Assembly (NCBI GenBank): GCA_017577405.1
Contig: PIUA01000023.1
Coordinates: 185,647 to 249,646 of the forward strand
Source: Bacillota bacterium
GTDB taxonomy: Bacteria > Bacillota > Limnochordia > Limnochordales > Limnochordaceae
DNA: 64,000 nt
Direction of reading: 5' to 3'
In this document: one piece after another, positions 25,908 to 34,762 of the stretch
Layout of the letters: each line of letters starts with the position of its first letter
Numbering within the stretch: the stretch's first letter is position 1
Notes under the pieces: generated by a model
Databases searched by the model: none
Told to the model about the DNA's origin: nothing
What the model saw: the letters and a program-made list of their open reading frames with translations, nothing else
Position numbers and translations under genes: made by a program

Positions 25908-26840
25908 ATGCGTGAGCTGGTCCAAATCGCGCCGGAGGTCCGGGCGGCGTTGAAGGAGGGGCGCCCGGTGGTCGCCTTGGAGTCGGGGTGGGTCGCTCAT
26001 GGCATGCCGTACCCGCACAACCTCCAGGCAGTTCTCGCCCTGGAAGAGGCGGTGCGGCAGGGGGGGGCCGTGCCTGCCACCGTCGGGGTGGTGGCAGGCC
26101 AGTTGAAAGTGGGCCTCTCCTCCCAGGATCTGGAGCGGCTGGCCACCGAGGGCGAGGTGTACAAGGTGAGCCAGCAGGATCTTCCGGTGGTGATGGTCAA
26201 AGGGTGGCACGGGGCGACGACGGTGGCCGCAACCATAGCGGTCGCCGGCCGGGTGGGGATCAACGTCTTCGCCACGGGTGCCATCGGCGGGGTCCACCGG
26301 GACGTCCTGGAGACCCTTGACATCTCGCCCGACCTGACCGAGATCGCCCAGACCCCCATCTGCGTCGTCTGCTCTGGGGTGAGCCCCGTGCTGGACACCG
26401 ACTGGACCCTGGAGGCCCTCGAGTCCCTGGGGGTCCCGGTGCTGGGGTACCGGACCGAGGTCTTTCCGGCGGTCTACTACCAGGACAGCGGCTGCCCCGT
26501 CGACTACCGGGTGGAGAGCCCCTTGGAAGTGGCCCAGGTGATGAGCGTCAAGTGGGCCCTGGGCCTGGGCGGGGGTCTGGTGGTGGCCAACCCCGTTCCG
26601 GAGGGAGCGGAGCTGGATCCCGAGTTGATTGAGGACGCGGTGGACGAGGGGATGTATGAGCTGGAGGAGCGGGGGATCCGGGGCAAGGGTGTGACGCCCT
26701 ACCTCCTCCAGGTGCTCCACGAGCGGACCGAAGGGGAGACCCTTCGGGTGGGGGCGGTCATTGCCGAGGCCAACGCCCGCCTGGCCGGAGCCATCGCCGC
26801 CGAATTCGCCCGCCTTCAAGCGGCCCGGAGCATCTCCTAA
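25908..26840 (+). CDS. psuG: Pseudouridine-5'-phosphate glycosidase
   Basis: Splits pseudouridine 5'-phosphate into uracil and ribose-5-phosphate; part of pseudouridine salvage. 310 residues. Strong family motifs: ALESGWVAHGMPYPHN near the start, KGWHGATTVAAT with the catalytic lysine region, FATGAIGGVHR, and VVANPVPEGAELD. The partner kinase PsuK is not adjacent; the PfkB kinase 12 kb upstream looks more like a fructokinase. ATG 25908 has AAGGAG nine bases upstream. The next gene, mtnP, follows after 14 bases, placing two nucleoside salvage enzymes together. Confidence 0.93.
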   Translation: MRELVQIAPEVRAALKEGRPVVALESGWVAHGMPYPHNLQAVLALEEAVRQGGAVPATVGVVAGQLKVGLSSQDLERLATEGEVYKVSQQDLPVVMVKGWHGATTVAATIAVAGRVGINVFATGAIGGVHRDVLETLDISPDLTEIAQTPICVVCSGVSPVLDTDWTLEALESLGVPVLGYRTEVFPAVYYQDSGCPVDYRVESPLEVAQVMSVKWALGLGGGLVVANPVPEGAELDPELIEDAVDEGMYELEERGIRGKGVTPYLLQVLHERTEGETLRVGAVIAEANARLAGAIAAEFARLQAARSIS

Positions 26841-26854
26841 AGGGGGGAGTCCAG

Positions 26855-27652
26855 ATGGCACAGGCTGAGATCGGCATCTTTGGCGGATCGGGCTTTTACA
26901 CCTTCTTGGACGACGTGGAAGAGGTCTGGGTGGAGACGCCCTACGGCCCGCCCAGCGACCGGGTGGCCCTGGCCCAGGTGGCGGGGCGCCGGGTGGCTTT
27001 CCTGCCCCGCCATGGCAAGGACCACCGGCTGCCGCCCCATCGGATCAACTACCGGGCCAACCTCTGGGCCATGAAGGAGCTGGGGGTGACCCGGGTGATC
27101 GGGCCCTGCGCGGCGGGGAGCCTCCAGGCCCACATCCGGCCCGGGGACTTGGTGGTGACGGACCAGTTCGTCAACCGCACCTGGGGGCGGGAGGACACCT
27201 TCTACGAAGGTCCCGTCGTCACCCACCTGTCGGCCGCCGATCCCTACTGCCCGGAACTCCGCTCTCTGGCCGTGGCCGCGGCCAAGGAGGTGGGTTTCCG
27301 GACCCATGACGGCGGGACGGTGGTGGTGATCCAAGGGCCCCGCTTCTCCACCCGGGCTGAAAGCCGGGAGTACCAGGCCCACGGGTGGAGCGTCATCAAC
27401 ATGACCCAGTACCCTGAGGTGATCCTGGCCCGGGAGCTGGGGATGTGCTACGTCAACCTGGCCCTGATCACCGACTACGACGCGGGGCTGGAGGGCCATC
27501 CCGAGGTGGCGCCGGTCAGCCACCAGGACGTGCTGCGGGTCTTCCAGGAGAACACCGACCGGTTGCGGGAGCTGCTCAAGCGGCTCATCGCCGCCATGCC
27601 CCAAGAGCGCGGCTGCTCCTGCGGGCAGGCCTTGGAGACGGCCCGCGCCTGA
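26855..27652 (+). CDS. mtnP: S-methyl-5'-thioadenosine phosphorylase
   Basis: Phosphorolyses methylthioadenosine to adenine and methylthioribose-1-phosphate, the first step of methionine salvage. 265 residues, standard for the family. GIFGGSGFY, LPRHGKDHRLPPH, the CAAGSL loop, and NMTQYPEVILARE are characteristic. A C-terminal cysteine pair (CSC) is present, as in thermophile MtnP/PNP proteins where it can form disulphides. The gene sits in the same strand block as metK, whose product SAM is the ultimate source of methylthioadenosine. Confidence 0.93.
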   Translation: MAQAEIGIFGGSGFYTFLDDVEEVWVETPYGPPSDRVALAQVAGRRVAFLPRHGKDHRLPPHRINYRANLWAMKELGVTRVIGPCAAGSLQAHIRPGDLVVTDQFVNRTWGREDTFYEGPVVTHLSAADPYCPELRSLAVAAAKEVGFRTHDGGTVVVIQGPRFSTRAESREYQAHGWSVINMTQYPEVILARELGMCYVNLALITDYDAGLEGHPEVAPVSHQDVLRVFQENTDRLRELLKRLIAAMPQERGCSCGQALETARA

Positions 27653-27664
27653 GGGGGCGCGCCC

Positions 27665-28864
27665 GTGGAGCTCGAACTCACCTCCCAGCGGCTGGAAGAG
27701 GTCCTGGCGCGGATTACCACCGAGCTCCAGGAAGGCCGGGCCCAGATCCAGGCCATGGCCGATGAGGCCCGGATGGAGGAGGCCCGTCTCACCCGGCGGC
27801 TGCAGGAGCTCCAGCTTCAGCTCCAGCGGATCGCCGATCAGGTGGACCGGGCGGCCCAGGAGGCCTACCGGGCCCGGCACCGGCTGATGGTGGTCAACCG
27901 GGATTTCAGCCTCTACACCGAGGACGAGATCCGCCAGGCCTACCAGGAGGCCCAGGAGGCCCAGCTCGCCCTGGCCACCTACCAGGAGCGGGAGCGCCTC
28001 CTCCGCCAGCAGCGGGATGAGCAAGAGCTGACCGTGCGGACGGTCCGCCAGCTGGCGGAGCGGGCCGATGTGCTGGTGGCCCAGGTGAGCGTCGCCCTCG
28101 ACTTCCTCCAAGGGAACCTGGAGGCCATGAGCGACCAGCTCCAGGACCTGCGGGCTCGGCAGGAGATGGGGCGGCGGGTCATCGCCAGCGTGGAGGAGGA
28201 ACGGCGCCGCCTGGCCCGGGAGATCCACGACGGCCCCGCCCAGGCCCTGGCCAACCTGGCCTTCCGGGCCGAGATCTGCCAGCGCCTGGTCCAAGCCCTC
28301 TTCCCGGAGAAGGGGGGCGCGGGCGACGCCCCTTCGGGGGCCAGCCCCGGCACCCTGTCGGAGGAGCTGGAGCGGATCCGCGAGGGGGTGCTGGAGAGCC
28401 TCCGGGAGATCCGGACCATCATCAGCAACCTGCGGCCCATGGCCCTAGACGATCTGGGGCTGGTCCCCGCGCTCCGCCGCTTTCTGGAGGGGATTCAGAC
28501 GGGGTCCGGCGGGCCCCAGATCGACTTCCACTACAACGATGAGCGGACCCGCCTCCAGCCCGAGCAGGAGGCGGCCCTTTTTCGCGTCGCCCAGGAGGCG
28601 GTCCAGAACGCCTTGCGCCACGCTCGGGCCCAGCAGATCATCGTCCGCCTCGAGTTCAGTTCCAACCGGGTCAGCCTCCTGGTGGCCGACGACGGGGTGG
28701 GCTTCGACCGGGAGAAGAGCTGCCGGTCGGGCGGGCGGTATGGCCTCATGCACATGCGGGAGCGGGTCGAATGGTTACATGGGACCTTCCAGGTGGAGAG
28801 CCGTCCCGGCCAGGGGACCCGGATCCGGGTCCAGATTCCGACAGGGAGGGGGAGCGGGAGCTGA
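27665..28864 (+). CDS. degS: DegS-like cytoplasmic sensor histidine kinase
   Basis: Two-component sensor kinase, 399 residues, without membrane segments, as in Bacillus DegS. The first 190 residues are strongly charged and predicted coiled coil. The HisKA_3 phospho-acceptor is H188 in LAREIHDGPAQALANL, followed by a HATPase domain with QEAVQNALRHA, DDGVGFD and a GLMHMRERV end. GTG 27665 follows GAGGGG-like sequence. It is coupled to the DegU-like regulator, whose start overlaps its stop codon. DegS/DegU control exoenzymes, motility and competence in Bacillus; the same link here is inferred from the nearby comF and flagellar genes. Confidence 0.92.
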   Translation: MELELTSQRLEEVLARITTELQEGRAQIQAMADEARMEEARLTRRLQELQLQLQRIADQVDRAAQEAYRARHRLMVVNRDFSLYTEDEIRQAYQEAQEAQLALATYQERERLLRQQRDEQELTVRTVRQLAERADVLVAQVSVALDFLQGNLEAMSDQLQDLRARQEMGRRVIASVEEERRRLAREIHDGPAQALANLAFRAEICQRLVQALFPEKGGAGDAPSGASPGTLSEELERIREGVLESLREIRTIISNLRPMALDDLGLVPALRRFLEGIQTGSGGPQIDFHYNDERTRLQPEQEAALFRVAQEAVQNALRHARAQQIIVRLEFSSNRVSLLVADDGVGFDREKSCRSGGRYGLMHMRERVEWLHGTFQVESRPGQGTRIRVQIPTGRGSGS

Positions 28865-29586
28865 TCCGTGTTGGCATCGCCGACGATCACCCCTTGATCC
28901 GCCAGGCGGTCACCACCTTGCTCTCCATGGAGCCTGACATCGAGGTGGTGGGGGAGGCCGATGACGCCCAGGGCGCTCTGGAGCTGGTCCATCGCCACCA
29001 ACCGGACATCCTCCTCCTCGACATCAACATGCCCGGGGGCGGCCTGGCGGTGGCCCGCACCCTTGCGGACGAAGGGGCGGCCACCCGGGTGGTCGCCCTG
29101 ACCATCCACGACGACCAGGAGTACTTGAACGCGCTGGTCCGGCTGGGGGTGCGGGGGTACGTGCTGAAAGACGAAGCGCCCCAGCGGGTGGTGAGCGCCA
29201 TCCGGGAGGTGGCCGACGGCGGGGCCGTGCTCCCTTCCAAGATGATGGCCCGCCTCCTCGACCGGCTGGTGGAGAGCCGACCCGGCCCCCCTCCGGCGCC
29301 GGAGCCGCCTGAGCCGCCCACGTACGACCTCTCACCCCGGGAGCGGCAGGTGCTGGAAGGGATCGTTCACGGCAAGACCAACCGCCAGATTGCCCAAGAG
29401 CTCTTCATCTCCGAGAAGACGGTGAAGAACCACGTCACCAACCTCCTGGCCAAACTGGGCGTCCAGGACCGGACCCAGGCGGCGGTCCTCGCCCTGAGCC
29501 AGGGCCTGGTGGAGCGACCCCGTCTGGGACCAAGGTCCCAAGACGCGGGCGATCCGGCCAGCGAAAATGAGTCTTTGGTCGGATAG
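28861..29586 (+). CDS. degU: DegU-like response regulator (NarL/FixJ type), probable CTG start
   Basis: 241-residue regulator: receiver domain with acidic pair D8-D9, phosphorylated D54 (LLLDINMPG) and a later lysine in YVLKDEA, a proline-rich linker, and a GerE/LuxR DNA-binding domain (LSPRERQVLEGIVHGKTNRQIA, SEKTVKNHV). The conserved start is IRVGIADDH. CTG at 28861 precedes it, overlaps the degS stop, and is about eight bases after a GGGAGGGGG stretch (28844-28852). The only upstream ATG, GTG or TTG in frame is ATG 28771, which would add 30 unrelated residues. CTG is therefore taken as the start. Confidence 0.88.
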   Translation: MIRVGIADDHPLIRQAVTTLLSMEPDIEVVGEADDAQGALELVHRHQPDILLLDINMPGGGLAVARTLADEGAATRVVALTIHDDQEYLNALVRLGVRGYVLKDEAPQRVVSAIREVADGGAVLPSKMMARLLDRLVESRPGPPPAPEPPEPPTYDLSPRERQVLEGIVHGKTNRQIAQELFISEKTVKNHVTNLLAKLGVQDRTQAAVLALSQGLVERPRLGPRSQDAGDPASENESLVG

Positions 29587-29970
29587 CCAGGACAACCCTC
29601 CACTCATACAATAAAGACAAGCAGGTCGGCCGGAGACGTCATGGTTCAGCGAGGGTTCCCCAGCCTCGCGTGCCGACCGAAATACATAACCCGATCCCCA
29701 AATCCAGATCCGGGTGCGGACGGGCGCCCGACACCAGCCTCCCGGCTGGCGTCGTGCAGCGCTCTCGGCACGACGGGGACCCGGTGATCGACCCCACGTC
29801 ACCGGGTCCCCGGTCCCTCCCGGATTCATCCTTCCATGTCTGCCGGGGTGGGCCGGGAAGGATGCCGGGGAGCGGGAGTTCAGGCCTGACACACTCGTCC
29901 GCGGGATGCCATACGCTGGGCAGCGAAGGAGCCAAGCCCTCCTTACGCTACCGAGACGAAGGGATCTGAC
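29587..29970. other. Gene-free stretch with a perfect 13-bp inverted repeat
   Basis: No coding region is supported here and the base composition is less GC-rich than the surroundings. A perfect inverted repeat, 29775-29787 against 29799-29811 with an 11-base loop, could form a strong hairpin. A TACAAT at 29607-29612 may be a -10 but lacks a matching -35. The hairpin has no T tract, so it is not a standard terminator. Confidence 0.6.
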
Positions 29971-30252
29971 GTGGAGCGACGGCCTGAACAGGAACGGATG
30001 GCGAGGGGGATTCAGGATCTGTCGGCCCGGGAGCGGGAGATTCTCGAGCTCCTGGCCAACGGTCTGACCAATCGGGAGATCGCCGCCGCCCTCTATATCA
30101 GCCCTCACACTGTCAAGAACCACGTGAGCAGTATCTACAGGAAGCTGGGCGTGGACGACCGCACGCGCGTCGCTGTGACCGCCCTCCGGCTGGGCGTGGT
30201 CCAGCTCCGGGACGACCTGGCCCCCGGCTCCGCGTCTTGGTCGGAGCGTTGA
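29971..30252 (+). CDS. Small stand-alone GerE/LuxR-type DNA-binding protein
   Basis: 93-residue protein consisting of one LuxR-type helix-turn-helix domain (LSAREREILELLANGLTNREIA, SPHTVKNHVSSIYRKL) with short flanks and no receiver domain, similar in size to GerE of Bacillus. The DNA-binding half is clearly related to that of the DegU-like protein just upstream. Such proteins activate or repress transcription as dimers; GerE acts late in sporulation, but no sporulation gene is near and the regulon here is unknown. GTG 29971 is the start; no strong ribosome binding site is seen. Confidence 0.82.
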   Translation: MERRPEQERMARGIQDLSAREREILELLANGLTNREIAAALYISPHTVKNHVSSIYRKLGVDDRTRVAVTALRLGVVQLRDDLAPGSASWSER

Positions 30253-30327
30253 CCTGCAACCTCAGGGTGGCAGGAGGCGGCTCCGCACCGTCGAAGCGGT
30301 GAGAGAGCGGTTCAGGGGGCGACGACG

Positions 30328-32580
30328 GTGAACCCATCCGACCGGCAACGACCCGACCGGCTCGACGGTCGGGTCGCTCGCGTCACCTTTCGGAACCCCG
30401 ACAACGGCTTTACCGTCCTTCGTCTGGAGCACGAGAACGGTCACCGGGTGACGGTGGTGGGCCACCTCCCCGAGCTCAAGGAAGGCCAGCCCGTGCGGTT
30501 CTACGGCCGCTGGGCCGACCATGCCCGCTACGGGCGCCAGTTCGAGGCGGATGCGGTGGAGGTGGTGGAGCCGACGGGCGTGGAGGCCATCGAGCGGTAC
30601 CTGGCCTCGGGGGTCATCCCGGGGGTGGGCCCCGTGCTGGCCAAGCGGCTGGTGGAACGCTTCGGCGCCCGCACCCTGGAAGTGATCGAGGACTCCCCCC
30701 GGCGTCTCACCCAGGTGCCCGGCATCGGCCGTCAGAAGGCCCGCCAGATCCACCAGGCCCTGAAAGCTCAGCGGGAGACCCGGGAGAGCTTCATCTTCTT
30801 GCAGGGTTTGGGCGTCGGCCCCGCTCTGGCGGCCCGGATCCACCAAACCTACGGGGAGCGGACCATCGCCCGGGTCAAGGAGGATCCCTACCAGCTCATC
30901 TACGACGTCCGGGGTGTGGGCTTTCTCACCGCGGACCGCATCGCCCGGTCGTTGGGCATCGCCCCCGACAGCCCCCAGCGGGTTCAGGCCCTGATCCGCT
31001 ACCGGCTCCAAGAGGCCGCCCTGGCTGGCCACACCTTCCTGCGGCAGAGCGAGCTGGAGGAGCACGTGGTTCAGGAAGGCGTGCCGCCCGAGGGCTTCCA
31101 ACAGGCCCTGGAGGCGGCCCGGGTCCGAGGGCACGTGGTGGTGGAAGGCGAGGGCGATCCCGCCGTCTACCTGCCTTACCTCTTCGAGGCGGAGGTGGAG
31201 GTCTGCCGCCGGCTCCAAGTCCTCCTGGAGCGCCCGGCTCCGGCCGCCCCGCCCTGCGGGTCAGGGGAGCGGACCGGCTCGTGGGAGGCGGAGATCGCCC
31301 TGGCCGAGGCCCGCAGCGGCCTGAAGCTGTCCGACGAGCAGCGGGAGGCCCTCCGCCAGGCCCTCACCCAGCCCGTGGTCATCATCACCGGCGGGCCGGG
31401 CACGGGGAAGACCACCCTCGCCCGGGCCATCGCCGCCTGGTGCCAGGCCCGGCAGCAGCGCCTGGTCCTGGCCTCGCCCACGGGCCGGGCGGCCCGCCGG
31501 CTCCAGGAGGCGACGGGGCTGCCCGCCCGCACCATCCACCGCACCTTGGAGTTCACCTACGTGCCAGGGGTGGGGGGCCGGTTCCTCAGGAACGGCTCCA
31601 ACCCCCTGGAGGCCGACGTGGTCTTGGTGGACGAGCTCTCCATGGTGGATCTGCCCCTCTTCGCCCGCCTCCTCGCGGCGATCGCCCCGCCCACCCGGCT
31701 GATTCTGATGGGCGACGCGGACCAGTTGCCGTCGGTGGGCCCGGGCCAGGTCCTCCAGGACCTCCTGGAGGCGGAGGTCGTCCCCAGCGTCCGCCTCCGC
31801 CAGATCTTCCGCCAGGCGGCCGAGAGCCTCATCGTCCAGAACGCGCACCGGATCCGGGCGGGAGAGCTGCCCGTTTGGAACAAGCCTGACGGTGAGTTCT
31901 TCTTCATCCAGGCGGAGCCCGAGGAGATCCCCGATCTGGTGACGGACTTGGTCCAGCGGCGGCTGCCCGCCTTCCTGCCGGACCTCCCACCCGGCCAGAT
32001 CCAGGTGCTCTGCGCCACCCGCAAAGGGCCCAACGGGGCCGACGCCCTCAACCGACGGCTCCAGGAGGCCCTCAACCCGGGCCGGCCCGGGCAGGCGGAG
32101 GTGACCGCGCTCGGGCTGGAAGGGGAGCCGGAGCGGTTCCGGGTGGGCGACCGGGTGATGCAGGTGCGGAACAACTACGAGAAGATGGTCTTCAACGGCG
32201 AGCTGGGGCGGGTGGTCGCGGTGGACCCCGAGGAGGAGACGGTCACCGTCGTCTTCGACGAGACCGACGAGCCCCAAGAGGTGCTCTACACGTCGGGAGA
32301 GCTGGAGGAGCTCCAACTGGCCTACGCCACCTCGGTCCACAAGAGCCAGGGGAGCGAGTACCCGGTGGTGGTGATGCCCATCGTCTGGGTGATGCCCGCC
32401 CTTATGAGCCGGAACCTCCTGTATACCGCGATCACCCGGGCCAAGCGGATGGTGGTCTTGGTGGGCCAGGTGGATGCCCTGGCCCGGTACTGCCGGGGCC
32501 CGCAGGCGGTGGAAGTGCGGGCCAGCCGCCTGGCGGCCCGGCTGCGAGAGGCGGTGGCACGGCCCGATGAGCCCCGGTGA
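30328..32580 (+). CDS. recD2: RecD2-type ATP-dependent DNA helicase
   Basis: 5'-3' DNA helicase of superfamily 1B, working without RecBC, implicated in repair and replication-fork maintenance. 750 residues. The N-terminus has an OB-like region and helix-hairpin-helix repeats (VIPGVGPVLAKRL, QVPGIGRQKARQI, GVGFLTADRIA), followed by Walker A GGPGTGKTT near residue 355, DELSMVD, GDADQLPSVGPG, and the C-terminal VHKSQGSEYP and TAITRAK motifs. GTG 30328 follows a GGGGGCGACGA stretch. The following Nudix gene starts within ten bases. Confidence 0.95.
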   Translation: MNPSDRQRPDRLDGRVARVTFRNPDNGFTVLRLEHENGHRVTVVGHLPELKEGQPVRFYGRWADHARYGRQFEADAVEVVEPTGVEAIERYLASGVIPGVGPVLAKRLVERFGARTLEVIEDSPRRLTQVPGIGRQKARQIHQALKAQRETRESFIFLQGLGVGPALAARIHQTYGERTIARVKEDPYQLIYDVRGVGFLTADRIARSLGIAPDSPQRVQALIRYRLQEAALAGHTFLRQSELEEHVVQEGVPPEGFQQALEAARVRGHVVVEGEGDPAVYLPYLFEAEVEVCRRLQVLLERPAPAAPPCGSGERTGSWEAEIALAEARSGLKLSDEQREALRQALTQPVVIITGGPGTGKTTLARAIAAWCQARQQRLVLASPTGRAARRLQEATGLPARTIHRTLEFTYVPGVGGRFLRNGSNPLEADVVLVDELSMVDLPLFARLLAAIAPPTRLILMGDADQLPSVGPGQVLQDLLEAEVVPSVRLRQIFRQAAESLIVQNAHRIRAGELPVWNKPDGEFFFIQAEPEEIPDLVTDLVQRRLPAFLPDLPPGQIQVLCATRKGPNGADALNRRLQEALNPGRPGQAEVTALGLEGEPERFRVGDRVMQVRNNYEKMVFNGELGRVVAVDPEEETVTVVFDETDEPQEVLYTSGELEELQLAYATSVHKSQGSEYPVVVMPIVWVMPALMSRNLLYTAITRAKRMVVLVGQVDALARYCRGPQAVEVRASRLAARLREAVARPDEPR

Positions 32581-32587
32581 CCGCGGG

Positions 32588-33193
32588 ATGCGTCCTGTGC
32601 ACGATCCCCAGGCGTGGCGCCCCGCCCTGGAGCGGTACTGGCAAGGGCTGGACCTGGGGGTGCCTCTGGAGCACCTCTGGCAGGATCCCGCCCGCCAGCG
32701 CCCCAGCGCCCTCTGTTATGTGGAGCGGGATGGGCGGTACTTGATGCTCCGCCGCCGCAAAGAGCCCTTCCGTGGCCTGTGGACCGCGCCGGGCGGCAAG
32801 GTGGAACCGGGCGAGGCGCCCGACGAGGCCATCCGGCGGGAGATCCGGGAGGAGACGGGGCTGACCCTCCAACGGCTGGAGCTGCGGCTCGTCACCGCCG
32901 AGACCGGCCCCCACCCGGCCTACAACTGGCTCCTTTTCCTTTTCCGCGGCACCGCCGCCCCCGGCCCGCCCCGGGCAGGCGTCGAGGGGGAGCTGCGGTG
33001 GTTCACCCCCGCGGAGCTGGAGGCGGCCCCCATCCCCGAGGTGGACCGGCGGCTCCTCCCCTGGCTCCTGGGGCCCGCGGACGGGGTCCCGCGGCTGGGC
33101 ACCATCGAGTACGGTGCACGCGGCGAGCTGAAGCGCCTCCACCTGGAGCCACCTGGGAGGAAGGCCGGCCCCGCCGCCGAAGAGAACCTCTGA
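32588..33193 (+). CDS. Nudix hydrolase (MutT-like)
   Basis: 201-residue Nudix protein, possibly removing oxidised nucleotides or acting on another nucleoside diphosphate compound. The Nudix box is intact (GGKVEPGEAPDEAIRREI, then REETG). Before the box, LMLRRRKEPFRGLWTAP is like MutT and mutator family enzymes. A C-terminal GELRWFTPAEL follows the usual pattern. The start is uncertain: ATG 32588 has GGTGA seven bases upstream; ATG 32567 would overlap recD2 by 14 bases. Coupling with recD2 suggests a DNA-maintenance context. Confidence 0.85.
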   Translation: MRPVHDPQAWRPALERYWQGLDLGVPLEHLWQDPARQRPSALCYVERDGRYLMLRRRKEPFRGLWTAPGGKVEPGEAPDEAIRREIREETGLTLQRLELRLVTAETGPHPAYNWLLFLFRGTAAPGPPRAGVEGELRWFTPAELEAAPIPEVDRRLLPWLLGPADGVPRLGTIEYGARGELKRLHLEPPGRKAGPAAEENL

Positions 33194-33253
33194 TCTGTCC
33201 CAACCCCACCCTCCTTCCCCGGGTCTGCCGTCCCAGGGGCGGGAGGGTTTCGT

Positions 33254-34762
33254 GTGTCCCATCCTCAACTGCCAGACCTCGACCCGTTGCTGGCGGCCTG
33301 GGCCGGCCGGGCCCTCCTGGGGCGGGAGCTGGCGGACCCCAGACGGGCGGGCGACGGGGCCCTGGAGGCGGCCGAAAGGGCGGTCGCCGCCGGCATGGCC
33401 GAGAAGGTGCCCGCCATCGCCCGGGAGTGGCCGGGGTGGCGCTGCGCCCGGTGCGGCGGCCGCTCGGTGCAGCTCGTCCCCTGCGGCCGGTGTGGCCGCT
33501 GGACGTGCCCCTACTGCGAGGAGTGCGCGCCCCTGGGGCCGGCCCGGGGCTGCGATCACCTCTACCGGTTCCCCCTGCTGTCTGGCGGAGCGCCGCGGCC
33601 CAAGGCCCCAGCCCCGGGGGCAGGCTTCCAAAGCGACGGCGAACCGGGTCATCCCTGGCCCCGGTTTCCTTTCCCCCTGACGCCGGCCCAGGAGGCGGTG
33701 GCCCACCACCTGACCCGCTGGGCCACCGCCTCCGACGGCCCGCGGGAGATGCTTTTGTGGGCCGCGTGCGGGGCGGGGAAGACGGAGATCCTCCTCCACG
33801 CCGCGGCCGCGGTGGTGGGAGCCGGCGGCCGGGCCCTCATCGCCACCCCCCGGCGGGAGGTGGTGCGGGAGCTGGTCCCCCGGATCCGGGCGGCGGTGGC
33901 CCCGGTCCCGGTGGCCGCCTGGTACGGTGGTTCCCACACCGAGGAGGACCGGCCCGACCCTGGGGCGCCGCTGGTGGTGGCCACCACCCACCAGTGCCTC
34001 CGTTTCCACCGGGCTTTCCACCTGGTGGCGGTGGACGAGGTGGACGCCTTCCCGTTCCGGGACCATCAGGTGCTGCAGCGGGCGGTGGACGGGGCGGCCC
34101 TGCCGGGGGCCCGCCGCCTCTGGGTGACGGCGACGCCGCCCCCGTGGCTCCGCCGCCGGGTGCACCCCTGGCGGCGGCGGGCCGGGCTCACCTTCCTGCC
34201 CGTCCGGCCTCACGGCCACCCGCTCCCCGAGCCCCGGCTCCTTTGGGACCCCCGGCTCCTGGTCTGGTCCCATCCCCGGGCCTGGCCAGCGAGGCTGGTG
34301 CGGTGGATGACCGCCGCGCGCGCCCGGGGCGCGCGTCTGGTGATCTTCGTTCCCACCGTCCACCTGGCCCAGGCCCTGCCTCCCGTCCTGGAGCGGCTGC
34401 TGGGGGAGGCGGTAGGGGCTGTCTGGGCGGGGCACCCCCAGCGGGACGGGGAGGTGGACCGCTTCCGGCACGGCGGAGCGGGCGTGCTGGTCACCACCTC
34501 CCTCCTGGAGCGAGGGGTGACCCTGCCGGCGGTGGATGTGCTGGTCCTCTTCCCTGAGCACCCGGTGTGGGACGCCGGGGCATTGGTCCAGATGGCGGGC
34601 CGGGCGGGCCGGAGCTGGGAGGACCCCCATGGCCGGGTCCTCTTTGCCGGCACACGGCCTGCATGGCCAGCGCTGCGGGCGGTGGCCGCCATCCGGGCCA
34701 TGAACCGGAGGGCAGCCCGGGCGGGGCTGCTGGCGGGCCCGAGCCCCGTGGGGGAGGGGTGA
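33254..34762 (+). CDS. comFA: ComFA-like competence helicase
   Basis: DEAD-type ATPase needed for import of transforming DNA in Bacillus and relatives. 502 residues. An N-terminal zinc-binding region with cysteine pairs (CARC, CGRC, CPYCEEC) lies near residues 61-92. The helicase core has Walker A AACGAGKTE, a DEVD box, VTATPP and a late QMAGRAGR. It starts at GTG 33254 with GGAGGG six bases upstream. It overlaps comFC by four bases. ComFB, which lies between them in Bacillus, is missing. A short palindromic GC-rich stretch before the gene (33194-33250) holds no T run. Confidence 0.9.
   Translation: MSHPQLPDLDPLLAAWAGRALLGRELADPRRAGDGALEAAERAVAAGMAEKVPAIAREWPGWRCARCGGRSVQLVPCGRCGRWTCPYCEECAPLGPARGCDHLYRFPLLSGGAPRPKAPAPGAGFQSDGEPGHPWPRFPFPLTPAQEAVAHHLTRWATASDGPREMLLWAACGAGKTEILLHAAAAVVGAGGRALIATPRREVVRELVPRIRAAVAPVPVAAWYGGSHTEEDRPDPGAPLVVATTHQCLRFHRAFHLVAVDEVDAFPFRDHQVLQRAVDGAALPGARRLWVTATPPPWLRRRVHPWRRRAGLTFLPVRPHGHPLPEPRLLWDPRLLVWSHPRAWPARLVRWMTAARARGARLVIFVPTVHLAQALPPVLERLLGEAVGAVWAGHPQRDGEVDRFRHGGAGVLVTTSLLERGVTLPAVDVLVLFPEHPVWDAGALVQMAGRAGRSWEDPHGRVLFAGTRPAWPALRAVAAIRAMNRRAARAGLLAGPSPVGEG

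Noticed and set aside
29670..29969. Open frame of 99 codons between degU and the GerE-type gene
   Set aside because: No SD, random composition, and the strong inverted repeat lies within it.
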